The notes under the pieces: generated by a model
Told to the model about the DNA's origin: nothing
Databases searched by the model: none
What the model saw: the letters and a program-made list of their open reading frames with translations, nothing else
In this document: piece after piece, positions 1 through 6,296 of the stretch
How the letters are laid out: every line of letters begins with the position of its first letter
Numbering within the stretch: position 1 is the stretch's first letter
NCBI GenBank assembly: GCA_017615755.1
Contig: JAFZZM010000054.1
Location: 1-64,000 of the forward strand
Direction of reading: 5' to 3'
Source of the DNA: Clostridiales bacterium
GTDB taxonomy: Bacteria > Bacillota > Clostridia > Saccharofermentanales > Saccharofermentanaceae
DNA: 64,000 bases
Program-made: the position numbers and the translations under genes

Positions 1-2
1 CA

Positions 3-170
3 GAAGGCTTAAGGCTTACGGTTATGATCGCAAAAGACATTATTCCGGAGGACGAGATATATTTGCGGGTCAATAAAGATAATATTGCGTCCCAAAAGGT
101 CATGATAAAAAACGGAGCTCGAATCGCAGGAGAAGATGAAATCCATCTGTTTATGCGAATAGCAAAATAA
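3..170 (+). CDS. GNAT family N-acetyltransferase, C-terminal end (partial)
   Basis: The reading frame is open from the window edge and ends at TAA 168-170, giving the last 55 residues of a protein that starts upstream. The stretch NIASQKVMIKNGA matches the end of the GNAT acetyl-CoA fold (N-x-x-S-x-x-V-x-x-x-x-G), where the Asn and Ser helix closes the acetyl-CoA site. GNAT proteins move an acetyl group from acetyl-CoA to an amine, but the substrate pocket is outside the window, so the substrate cannot be inferred. The following 400 bases are degraded sequence, so this may be the edge of a decaying accessory region. Confidence 0.75.
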   Translation, partial: EGLRLTVMIAKDIIPEDEIYLRVNKDNIASQKVMIKNGARIAGEDEIHLFMRIAK

Positions 171-569
171 TCCGGATTTGAAGCATCCTAAAGCGAATCA
201 GATTTAAATTCCGCGTAGATTATGACGCTGAAGCAGTTGGCAAGGTGTTGCTCAATGAAAACGACGTCGAAATGGTATGCTTATTGTCCAAAATAAACGA
301 AGGAGTTCCCATTATCTGATCATACCGAAGTAGTAGTTTCCTTGAGCAAGAATTTTTCAAGACCGAAGGAATACATTCAAATAGGCATAGATGCAGAAGA
401 TTACTACAGGATCAAGGATTTGCAGAAGAGAGCGGAAGAATAGGTATTATTTGGTTATAATCGTTCTTACTATATGATGCTGTCGGGGATCCTGATAGTA
501 TTCTTTTTGTAAAGGCGCTGATACAGAATTCTACACAATGACAAATGCAATTACGAAAGGATATTTATC
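171..569. other. Gene-poor stretch between GNAT tail and APH-like gene
   Basis: About 400 bases without an intact gene. It holds the frameshifted remnant at 188-443 and, after it, a TATAAT at 456-461 that could be the -10 element for the APH-like gene at 570. No clear -35 partner, hairpin or repeat was seen. Confidence 0.5.
188..443 (+). pseudogene. Frameshifted remnant of an unrecognised small gene
   Basis: Two overlapping frames look protein-like but neither is complete. Frame one runs from about 188 (CTA AAG, where a start codon would be expected) to TGA 317-319 and reads KRIRFKFRVDYDAEAVGKVL and on to KINEGVPII. Frame two carries on about there and ends at TAG 441-443, with EYIQIGIDAEDYYRIKDLQ near its end. 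One frameshift around 305-315 would join them into a protein of about 85 residues. There is no start codon or ribosome binding site. I do not recognise the family. The alternative is chance open frames. Confidence 0.35.
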
Positions 570-1280
570 ATGAACAGAGGTGTTTTTATAAGAAACCTGA
601 CAGCTGACAGAATAGAGATGAGTCCGAAAGGCAGATGTGCGAATGAACTGACGGTGGAAGAATTTGAAAAAGACTATGAGAACTTTTTTGATATGATCTT
701 TGAAATCGCCGCTACTGACATCTCAACTGTAACCGGATACGGTGAGTTCGATGAAGATAATAAAGCACCGTACGTTACATTAGAGGAGTTCATCCGGGAG
801 ACCTTTAATGAGAATCAGGAGGGCTACTGGCATAATTGGACAAAGATGTTTGAGACAACATTCTTAAAGAAGAATTATTTCGACAGGATATTTGCCAAGG
901 CTATACAGTATGCACCGTTCTGTGAAGGACAGAGATTTCTTGCAAACAACAATACTTTCTTTGTCAATATGATCGTTGATGATTCGGGCAAGACATACTG
1001 TGCAGACTGGGGAAGAGCCGGGATCATGGACTATATGATGGATTTTGCGATCATGGATCTTAACAAACCTTATCTGCTTGTCCCCGAAAAGTTATATGCA
1101 TACGCAAAGAAAAAGAACGTCGAGATAAAGAATCTTAAAGAGAGATTTCTCTGCATGGCATATTTCAAGGGGATCCACACACTTATGTGGCATGCTTCCA
1201 TTGACGATCTTGAATCCTGTGAATCCATCACAAGATCCTTAAACGAGCTGGAAGAGCGTATGAACAAACTGGTGGATTGA
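570..1280 (+). CDS. APH-like phosphotransferase C-lobe with substituted catalytic loop
   Basis: A 236-residue protein whose second half resembles the C-lobe of aminoglycoside phosphotransferases (APH/choline kinase fold). MIVDDSGKTYCADWGRA at about 134-150 matches the loop after the catalytic Asn plus the metal-binding Asp (D146). In the family the catalytic loop is HxDxxxxN. Here the aligned residues 126-133 are N-N-N-T-F-F-V-N, so both His126 and the base Asp128 are Asn while Asn133 is kept. The N-lobe is short or absent: APH proteins are usually near 300 residues. Family kinases phosphorylate hydroxyls of aminoglycosides or small metabolites, but this copy is probably not an ordinary active kinase. 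The start has an AAAGGA ribosome site 8 bases upstream. The stop lies just before the next gene, so the two are likely co-transcribed. It could be a decayed gene or a pseudoenzyme. Confidence 0.6.
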   Translation: MNRGVFIRNLTADRIEMSPKGRCANELTVEEFEKDYENFFDMIFEIAATDISTVTGYGEFDEDNKAPYVTLEEFIRETFNENQEGYWHNWTKMFETTFLKKNYFDRIFAKAIQYAPFCEGQRFLANNNTFFVNMIVDDSGKTYCADWGRAGIMDYMMDFAIMDLNKPYLLVPEKLYAYAKKKNVEIKNLKERFLCMAYFKGIHTLMWHASIDDLESCESITRSLNELEERMNKLVD

Positions 1281-1282
1281 AT

Positions 1283-1942
1283 ATGCAATATGAAAATGCC
1301 AAGGATATTCTCCCTGCGAGCCTTCTGGAAGAAGTGCAGAAGTATGCGGAAGGAAAGGCAATCTACATACCAAAGCGCGGAAAAACAAAAGGCTGGGGAG
1401 AAGCATCCGGTTATCGGAACAAACTGAATAAAAGAAACACTGCTATCTGCAGCAGATATTCGGCAGGAGCCTCGGTAATGGAGCTTTCGGAAGAATTCTT
1501 TCTTTCTCCCGAATCAATCAAAAAGATTGTATACGGAAAGAAGATAGATCTTCCGGAGTATTCTCCATCGCTCTTTTCAGCTGAGCAGTATTCAAATGCA
1601 GGTCTTGGAGAAGAGTGGGTCAGGATATACTTGAGTGATCATAATGTGGAGGTACCGAATAATACGGAGTTTTTCTTATCCGAACTGGTAAAGATCCCGC
1701 TTCGATTAATAGATGAGACCGATTCTGCCGCGGACAAAGAGTATGTGGGATCTTCACTTGATGTTCCATTGATCATTATGTTCGAACAACATCGGTTTAG
1801 AATGCTATTCGGTGGACAATACCTTAGTGACCTGGTTAAGGAAAAAAGGAATGCTCATCATGCTTATATTTTTGTTTCAAATGAAGAGTACGGTTTCTAT
1901 ATGAATAATTTTGGTAAGCAATTTCAAAGGCATTGCCGGTAG
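1283..1942 (+). CDS. CD3324-type HTH protein with extra C-terminal domain
   Basis: A 219-residue protein. Residues 1-85 fit the CD3324/Mor-like helix-turn-helix family: an N-terminal YENAKDILPASLLEEVQKYA, then basic residues and GWGEASGYR, then a helix-turn-helix ending in SPESIKKIVYGKK. This part probably binds DNA. The C-terminal half (about 100-219) resembles the domain that follows this HTH in some clostridial proteins, a ParB/sulfiredoxin-like fold usually carrying DGNHR; the equivalent stretch here reads MLFGGQYLSDL, so that motif is lost. I chose ATG 1283 over TTG 1277 because it fits the family N-terminus. It starts 2 bases after the previous stop, suggesting translational coupling. 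The last residues (GKQFQRHCR) may reflect a late frameshift. No target is known. Confidence 0.55.
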   Translation: MQYENAKDILPASLLEEVQKYAEGKAIYIPKRGKTKGWGEASGYRNKLNKRNTAICSRYSAGASVMELSEEFFLSPESIKKIVYGKKIDLPEYSPSLFSAEQYSNAGLGEEWVRIYLSDHNVEVPNNTEFFLSELVKIPLRLIDETDSAADKEYVGSSLDVPLIIMFEQHRFRMLFGGQYLSDLVKEKRNAHHAYIFVSNEEYGFYMNNFGKQFQRHCR

Positions 1943-2022
1943 AAAATGTGGATCCTCTAAATGGGAAGATGATTGATACACTACCTGGGGAAAAACCTTA
2001 GATAGTTTTTAGTTTGATTTAA

Positions 2023-2175
2023 AGTTCAAATAAAATCAAACTTGATTCGGCGTCGCAATATGATACAATTTGCAAAGAATTTCCGTGTGAACGGATACCG
2101 GCATTAATGCCATGGAATCCTAATATAATTGCCCATCTGACGTATCTTCGGGATGAATATGAAAGACAGAATTAA
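2023..2175 (+). pseudogene. Possible C-terminal gene fragment without start
   Basis: An open frame without any usable start codon runs from after TAA 2020-2022 to TAA 2173-2175. Its residues look coding (FPCERIPALMPWNPNII, then HLTYLRDEYERQN). No ribosome site, start or family match was found, so it is best read as the end of a broken gene. The remaining bases between 1943 and 2215 hold only the GGAGGTGAC ribosome site of the next gene. Confidence 0.25.
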
Positions 2176-2215
2176 CTTCTGACGTGGTTTATGAGAATTT
2201 GTTGGAGGTGACAGG

Positions 2216-2890
2216 ATGAGAGAGAATTTTGTAGCAGCGTTCAGTGGATTCCCGGAACATCATTTTTCGGAAGAAATCACGAAGCGGTTGCGCGAAGAAC
2301 TGAAAGAGAGAAAGAGTATCGTCTTTATCACCGCCTGCCCGCTTGACTATGAGCAAAATGACGATGACTGTGACGGCATGCATGAGATGTTCGTCGAGCA
2401 AGGATTGGCTTTTGAAAACCATTGCGTGATCGACAAGCGTACTGACCCTTCTGAGGCAAAAGAACTTGTTGAAAATGCGGACTGTATATTCCTTATGGGT
2501 GGGGGCGTATGTGAAGAACAGCTTGAACTCATTCGCGAAAAAGGATGCTATGATGCATTACTGAATTGCCACGCTGCAATCTTCGGCGTGAGTGCCGGTT
2601 CCATGAACCTGGCAAAGAACGTGGTGGATTTTTTCGAATCCATGGAGCCATTTGATGGACTTGGATTCACGAATACTATGGTGAGCTGCCATCATGATCC
2701 GGAGGATGCCTGGCGGTTCGAAAAGACACTTCGGATGTCTGAGGATCGCGTGGTATATGCCATGGAAGATATGAGTGCTTTCTTTCTTAAAGAAGGACGG
2801 ATCGAGGTTGTCGGAAACATATACCGCGTGGAGAACAGAGAGCTCCGTCTTCTGACAGAGGAAGACATTAAGGAGATAGAAAACGGGTAA
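2216..2890 (+). CDS. Peptidase S51 family protein (dipeptidase E / cyanophycinase-like)
   Basis: A 224-residue protein of the class I glutamine-amidotransferase-like fold, S51 branch. Members are serine hydrolases such as alpha-aspartyl dipeptidase (PepE) and cyanophycinase. The FLMGGG turn lies at about 86-91 and the nucleophile elbow GVSAGS at about 124-129, with Ser126 the likely nucleophile. SCHHD at about 159-163 supplies candidate catalytic His residues. There is no signal peptide, so it acts in the cytoplasm. ATG 2216 follows a strong GGAGGTGAC site. The gap to the APH gene downstream is 26 bases, so they may form an operon. The substrate is not evident; it could be an aspartyl or isoaspartyl peptide. 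Confidence 0.8.
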   Translation: MRENFVAAFSGFPEHHFSEEITKRLREELKERKSIVFITACPLDYEQNDDDCDGMHEMFVEQGLAFENHCVIDKRTDPSEAKELVENADCIFLMGGGVCEEQLELIREKGCYDALLNCHAAIFGVSAGSMNLAKNVVDFFESMEPFDGLGFTNTMVSCHHDPEDAWRFEKTLRMSEDRVVYAMEDMSAFFLKEGRIEVVGNIYRVENRELRLLTEEDIKEIENG

Positions 2891-2916
2891 TAGATGATTC
2901 AGCGGAGGACTTGAAT

Positions 2917-3861
2917 ATGCTAACAAAGAACAGACAGTCAGACAGTACTATAAATGAAATGATCAGGAAGGCATTCCCGAAGAAAACTGTAGCAGACATT
3001 AAAGAACTGACAGAGGGAATGTGTAATGTTACTTACAACATCACGTTCAGCGATGGAGAGGAATGTATCCTTAAGATCGCGGCAAAAGATACGACCGGCA
3101 ATACCTCGAACGAGATCTGTTTAATGGCGGCAGAAGTGAAAGCCATGCAACTGGTTAAAGAGCATTGTTCTTTTAAAGTTGCCGATGTCCTCGCCTATGA
3201 TTGCTCCAGGACCATATGTGACGGTGATTACTTTTTTATGGAAAAGCTTCCGGGGAGCAATTACACCTTCATCAAAGAGACGCTGCCGGAGGAGGTAAGG
3301 CGTGGAATAGCGAGGGAAATCGGAGAGATATCCAGACAGCTATGTTCCATTACTAACCCGCAGTTTGGTTTCCTGGGAGACGAAAAGAGATACGACCAAT
3401 TATCCGATTTTGTGCAGACCATGCTTCAAAATCTGATCACGGACGGGCAGAAGAAAAATGTGGACCTGGGATGTGATGCCAACGAGCTGCTAGAGAAGTT
3501 CGAGAGCGAAAAACACATATTTGACGAAGTCCATTCCGCTTCTTTGGTCCATTGGGACATGTGGGAAGGCAATGTGTTTGTAAAGGATAACCATGTATCC
3601 GGTATTATCGACTGGGAAAGAGCCATGTGGGGCGAACCTTTCATGGATGACCGCTTCCGGAAGCATAACCGGAATAAGGATTTTCTGGAAGGATTTGGAA
3701 AAAAAGATTTCACTGAGATTGAATTAATGCGGATTCGTTGGTACGATGTTATATTATATTTGACGATGATGGTAGAAGTCTTTTATAGGGAGTTTGAAGA
3801 CAAAGGACAGTACTATTGGTCGAAGGAACAGTTACTTGGTGTGTTGGCTGAAGCAAAGTAA
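2917..3861 (+). CDS. Aminoglycoside phosphotransferase (APH) family kinase
   Basis: A 314-residue protein with a complete APH fold. The N-lobe holds a beta hairpin with the ATP-binding Lys (ECILKIAA, about residues 50-57). The catalytic loop LVHWDMWEGN near residue 210 has the full HxDxxxxN pattern, and IIDWERA about 25 residues later supplies the metal-binding Asp. Family members phosphorylate antibiotics, choline, homoserine, fructosamine or similar small molecules with ATP (GTP in some). The sequence does not show which, so a resistance role should not be assumed. ATG 2917 is preferred over TTG 2911 because the upstream GGAGGAC spacing is better. In contrast to the APH-like protein at 570, all catalytic residues are present. 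The gene sits between an S51 hydrolase and a small membrane protein. Confidence 0.8.
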   Translation: MLTKNRQSDSTINEMIRKAFPKKTVADIKELTEGMCNVTYNITFSDGEECILKIAAKDTTGNTSNEICLMAAEVKAMQLVKEHCSFKVADVLAYDCSRTICDGDYFFMEKLPGSNYTFIKETLPEEVRRGIAREIGEISRQLCSITNPQFGFLGDEKRYDQLSDFVQTMLQNLITDGQKKNVDLGCDANELLEKFESEKHIFDEVHSASLVHWDMWEGNVFVKDNHVSGIIDWERAMWGEPFMDDRFRKHNRNKDFLEGFGKKDFTEIELMRIRWYDVILYLTMMVEVFYREFEDKGQYYWSKEQLLGVLAEAK

Positions 3862-3899
3862 CAATCAAGAAGGAAAGAGATAAGAAGGAGAAAAAGAGA

Positions 3900-4397
3900 A
3901 TGAGGCATTATAGCGGGCAGACTACAAAAGAAGAAAAAATCGTGCTGGTTTATTTCTTGCTGGTCGTTTTTCTCGGAGTGCTGGTTTTTATTGTGAAAGA
4001 CAACCACGAACCCGGATGTGAATACAGATGTGACGCTAAGATCTCGGCTACGATCACCAGACCGAACTTTGTGGATTTCGCAGATGTCAACGGGTGGAAG
4101 CCGGATATCTATACCGGGACCCAGGTCTATATCACCTATGCAAATAGTGAAACCTCGACCTGTACGGTCGTCTACGATGGCGGAGACAGAAGCCATACTT
4201 CGGTGGCTTCTAAAGTGCCCTTGCATGCCCTTTCCTATAATTCGATGCAGCTGGCTGACGTGCAAAAATCCCATAAATGTTACTATGGAATATATAAGAA
4301 AGCAGTAAGTTCCACTGTCGTGGATATCCTGATCGGCGCGATTTCCACATTCCTGATTGTCAGTGTTATCGTCTTCTTCGTCCGGAGATACCGGTGA
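3900..4397 (+). CDS. Hypothetical two-pass membrane protein
   Basis: A 165-residue protein I do not recognise. A membrane segment lies at about 14-33 (VLVYFLLVVFLGVLVFIV) and a second at about 140-161 (DILIGAISTFLIVSVIVFF), followed by the basic tail VRRYR. Between them lie about 105 polar residues with four cysteines (GCEYRC near 40-45, one near 84 and one near 127). The positive-inside rule would put both ends in the cytosol and the loop outside, although the N-terminal tail has few charges. Its AGAAGGAGA site precedes ATG 3900. It follows the APH gene by 38 bases and may be in the same transcript. Confidence 0.6.
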   Translation: MRHYSGQTTKEEKIVLVYFLLVVFLGVLVFIVKDNHEPGCEYRCDAKISATITRPNFVDFADVNGWKPDIYTGTQVYITYANSETSTCTVVYDGGDRSHTSVASKVPLHALSYNSMQLADVQKSHKCYYGIYKKAVSSTVVDILIGAISTFLIVSVIVFFVRRYR

Positions 4398-4407
4398 AAG
4401 TGATCTG

Positions 4408-5463
4408 TTATTTCAGGATCGCGGTCAGTTTCGGATCTTCAAGGATGAGTTTCTTAGCGAGTTCTCTGTATTTTTCTTCGTGCAGATACGTGTGTCTGTG
4501 CGGCTTCATCTGTGGCGCCATATCGACGGCATTACAGTAATCGGAAGCTTTCAGATCGAGAGTTGCACAGAAGTCCCAGAAACCGGTCTTCGTAAAGACG
4601 GTGTCGATCCTCTGATAACGGTGGTTACAGATCTTGCACATGATATACGTGGCAATGCCGACCTGTATGCCGTGAAGCTGTGGCTTCTCAAGGATCTGAT
4701 CCAGCGCATGGGAGATCAAGTGCTCACTTCCAGATGTCGGAGCAGAAGAACCTGCGATCTCGTTAGCAATACCACTCATGGCCAGTGAATCCAGAAGTTC
4801 TTTTAGAAACAGATCTTCGTTGATGGTTTCAAATGGTGTGCGGACAAAAGAGTTCACGGCTTTCTTCGCGATCATAAAGGCGAAGTCATTCACTTCCGTA
4901 TATCCCTGATCTTCTTCGTGCTGCCAGTCATAGGTCGAGGAGATCTTCGCAACCATGTCGCCGATGCCGGAGTAGAGGAAACGTACCGGAGCACTCTTGA
5001 TTACTTCTGTATCAACGAGAATGCCGAAAGCAAGTTTTGCCGGAAGAGATCGTCTGTGTCCGCCGATCGTAAGTGAAGCACTGGAACTGGAAAAACCATC
5101 CGATGAAGAGCTGGTCGGAACGCTGATGAACGGGATGTGAAGTATATAGCCGATATACTTGGCGGCATCGATCACCTTGCCTCCGCCCATGCCAATGATG
5201 GCTTTCGTCTTATTCGGGATCTGGAATGCCAGATTCGTGATGTCATTAAAATCGACCGTGTCCATCTCCTGGTGGTGCAGGATCGTCACGCCTGCGTCTT
5301 CACAGGACTTGAAGACTTTTTCACCGAACATGGCGATGAGCCCGTTTCCGAAAAGAATGGTGACTTCGGTAAGATCGGCATCCTTCAAATAGGTTCCGAT
5401 ACGGGATGTTACGCCTTGCTCGATCTTCAGGATAGAAGGAATAGAGATATGATCTTTGTTCAT
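4408..5463 (-). CDS. araM: sn-glycerol-1-phosphate dehydrogenase (AraM/EgsA type)
   Basis: A 351-residue protein of the iron-alcohol-dehydrogenase / G1PDH family. It reduces dihydroxyacetone phosphate with NAD(P)H to sn-glycerol 1-phosphate. MGGGKVIDAAKY at about 93-104 is the dinucleotide-binding turn; TSSSSDG follows. The metal ligands expected in the family are visible: Asp in SGIGDMVAK, His in SGSEHLISHALD and His in LHGIQVG. The length is usual. In Bacillus, AraM feeds PcrB, which makes a prenyl-glyceryl ether lipid; no pcrB is in this window. The start ATG overlaps the stop of the upstream HAD phosphatase gene by 4 bases (ATGA), so the two are translated together. It converges with the hypothetical membrane protein gene ten bases away. 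Confidence 0.88.
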   Translation of the reverse strand: MNKDHISIPSILKIEQGVTSRIGTYLKDADLTEVTILFGNGLIAMFGEKVFKSCEDAGVTILHHQEMDTVDFNDITNLAFQIPNKTKAIIGMGGGKVIDAAKYIGYILHIPFISVPTSSSSDGFSSSSASLTIGGHRRSLPAKLAFGILVDTEVIKSAPVRFLYSGIGDMVAKISSTYDWQHEEDQGYTEVNDFAFMIAKKAVNSFVRTPFETINEDLFLKELLDSLAMSGIANEIAGSSAPTSGSEHLISHALDQILEKPQLHGIQVGIATYIMCKICNHRYQRIDTVFTKTGFWDFCATLDLKASDYCNAVDMAPQMKPHRHTYLHEEKYRELAKKLILEDPKLTAILK

Positions 5464-6125
5464 TTGAGGACCTCCTTCACAACGACCGGAAGGTCGCTGA
5501 ACTTCTTGATTTCAGGTACGGGAACGTTGATCTTCCCGAAGCCGTATGCGGCATGGATAAACGGGAGTCCCGCCTTTGTCGTTGCATCGTAATCACTCTG
5601 GATATCGCCGACATAGCAGGCGGCGGTCAACTTGTTTCTTTCTGCAAGGAGCTTGATGTTCTCGTCTTTCTGGAGAAGATTGTTGCCGTAGCACTCGATG
5701 TCTTCGATCAGACAGGACGGGGCGCCCCAGTCGATCTTGAAATAACCGAGGAATGCTTCGATATATCCCGCCTGACAATTGCTGACGATATAGAGATGGT
5801 AGCCGGCTTTTTTGAGCTTTTCCCATGTCTCGATCACTTCCGGATAGAGGGCGCCGCCATGCTCACTCAGGTATTCATTCTCGTATGTTTCACAGGCCTT
5901 GCGGAGCGCATCTCTTTGCTTTCCCTTTTTCGTATAGGTGAAAAGCGTATCTGCGATCACGTCCATCGGTTTTCCCATGACGCTCTGAATATCCTCTTTG
6001 GTAACGATCTTGTCGAAGCCTGCTTCCTGCACCTTGATCGTCCAGGACTTGGCAACGTTCTCGGCACTGTCCCAGACGGTGCCGTCCATATCAAATATAA
6101 TGCCTTTTTTCTCTGCCTTTTTCAT
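5460..6125 (-). CDS. HAD-superfamily phosphatase (phosphoglycolate phosphatase-like)
   Basis: A 221-residue cytoplasmic hydrolase. Motif I is GIIFDMDGTVWDS (about 8-20), where the first Asp is the nucleophile. Motif II is the Ser of YIVSN (about 115), a Lys follows in KLLAERNK, and motif IV is GDIQSDYD (about 167-174) with metal-binding acids. The large alpha-helical insertion after motif I is the C1 cap of the phosphoglycolate phosphatase group. ATG 6125 is chosen rather than longer forms because GGAG lies 8 bases upstream and family proteins start close to motif I. It overlaps the araM start by 4 bases. That coupling suggests it acts on a metabolite of the same route, possibly glycerol 1-phosphate. 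This is inference. Confidence 0.82.
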   Translation of the reverse strand: MKKAEKKGIIFDMDGTVWDSAENVAKSWTIKVQEAGFDKIVTKEDIQSVMGKPMDVIADTLFTYTKKGKQRDALRKACETYENEYLSEHGGALYPEVIETWEKLKKAGYHLYIVSNCQAGYIEAFLGYFKIDWGAPSCLIEDIECYGNNLLQKDENIKLLAERNKLTAACYVGDIQSDYDATTKAGLPFIHAAYGFGKINVPVPEIKKFSDLPVVVKEVLK

Positions 6126-6214
6126 TCTCGCTTCTCCATCTGAAAGAACAACTACTAGAATCATACGACATTCACGGGCAGGCTTCAACCACAGGGTCTA
6201 TCCTGTTCCTTATG

Positions 6215-6223
6215 TGTTATACT
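6215..6223 (+). promoter_or_regulatory. Extended -10 promoter for clostripain-like gene
   Basis: TGT followed by TATACT (6218-6223) fits an extended -10 element about 75 bases before the start codon. No -35 is obvious. It belongs to a repeated pattern in this window. Confidence 0.45.
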
Positions 6224-6296
6224 GAGTCCTGGAAAATCATCACGGGACATGCGACGGTCCTTGTGGTAGACATAATCATTGAGGGATGGGGTACAT

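Noticed and set aside
2917-3861. Calling the intact APH an aminoglycoside resistance gene
   Set aside because: The catalytic residues only show an APH/choline-kinase-fold kinase; the substrate cannot be read from the sequence.
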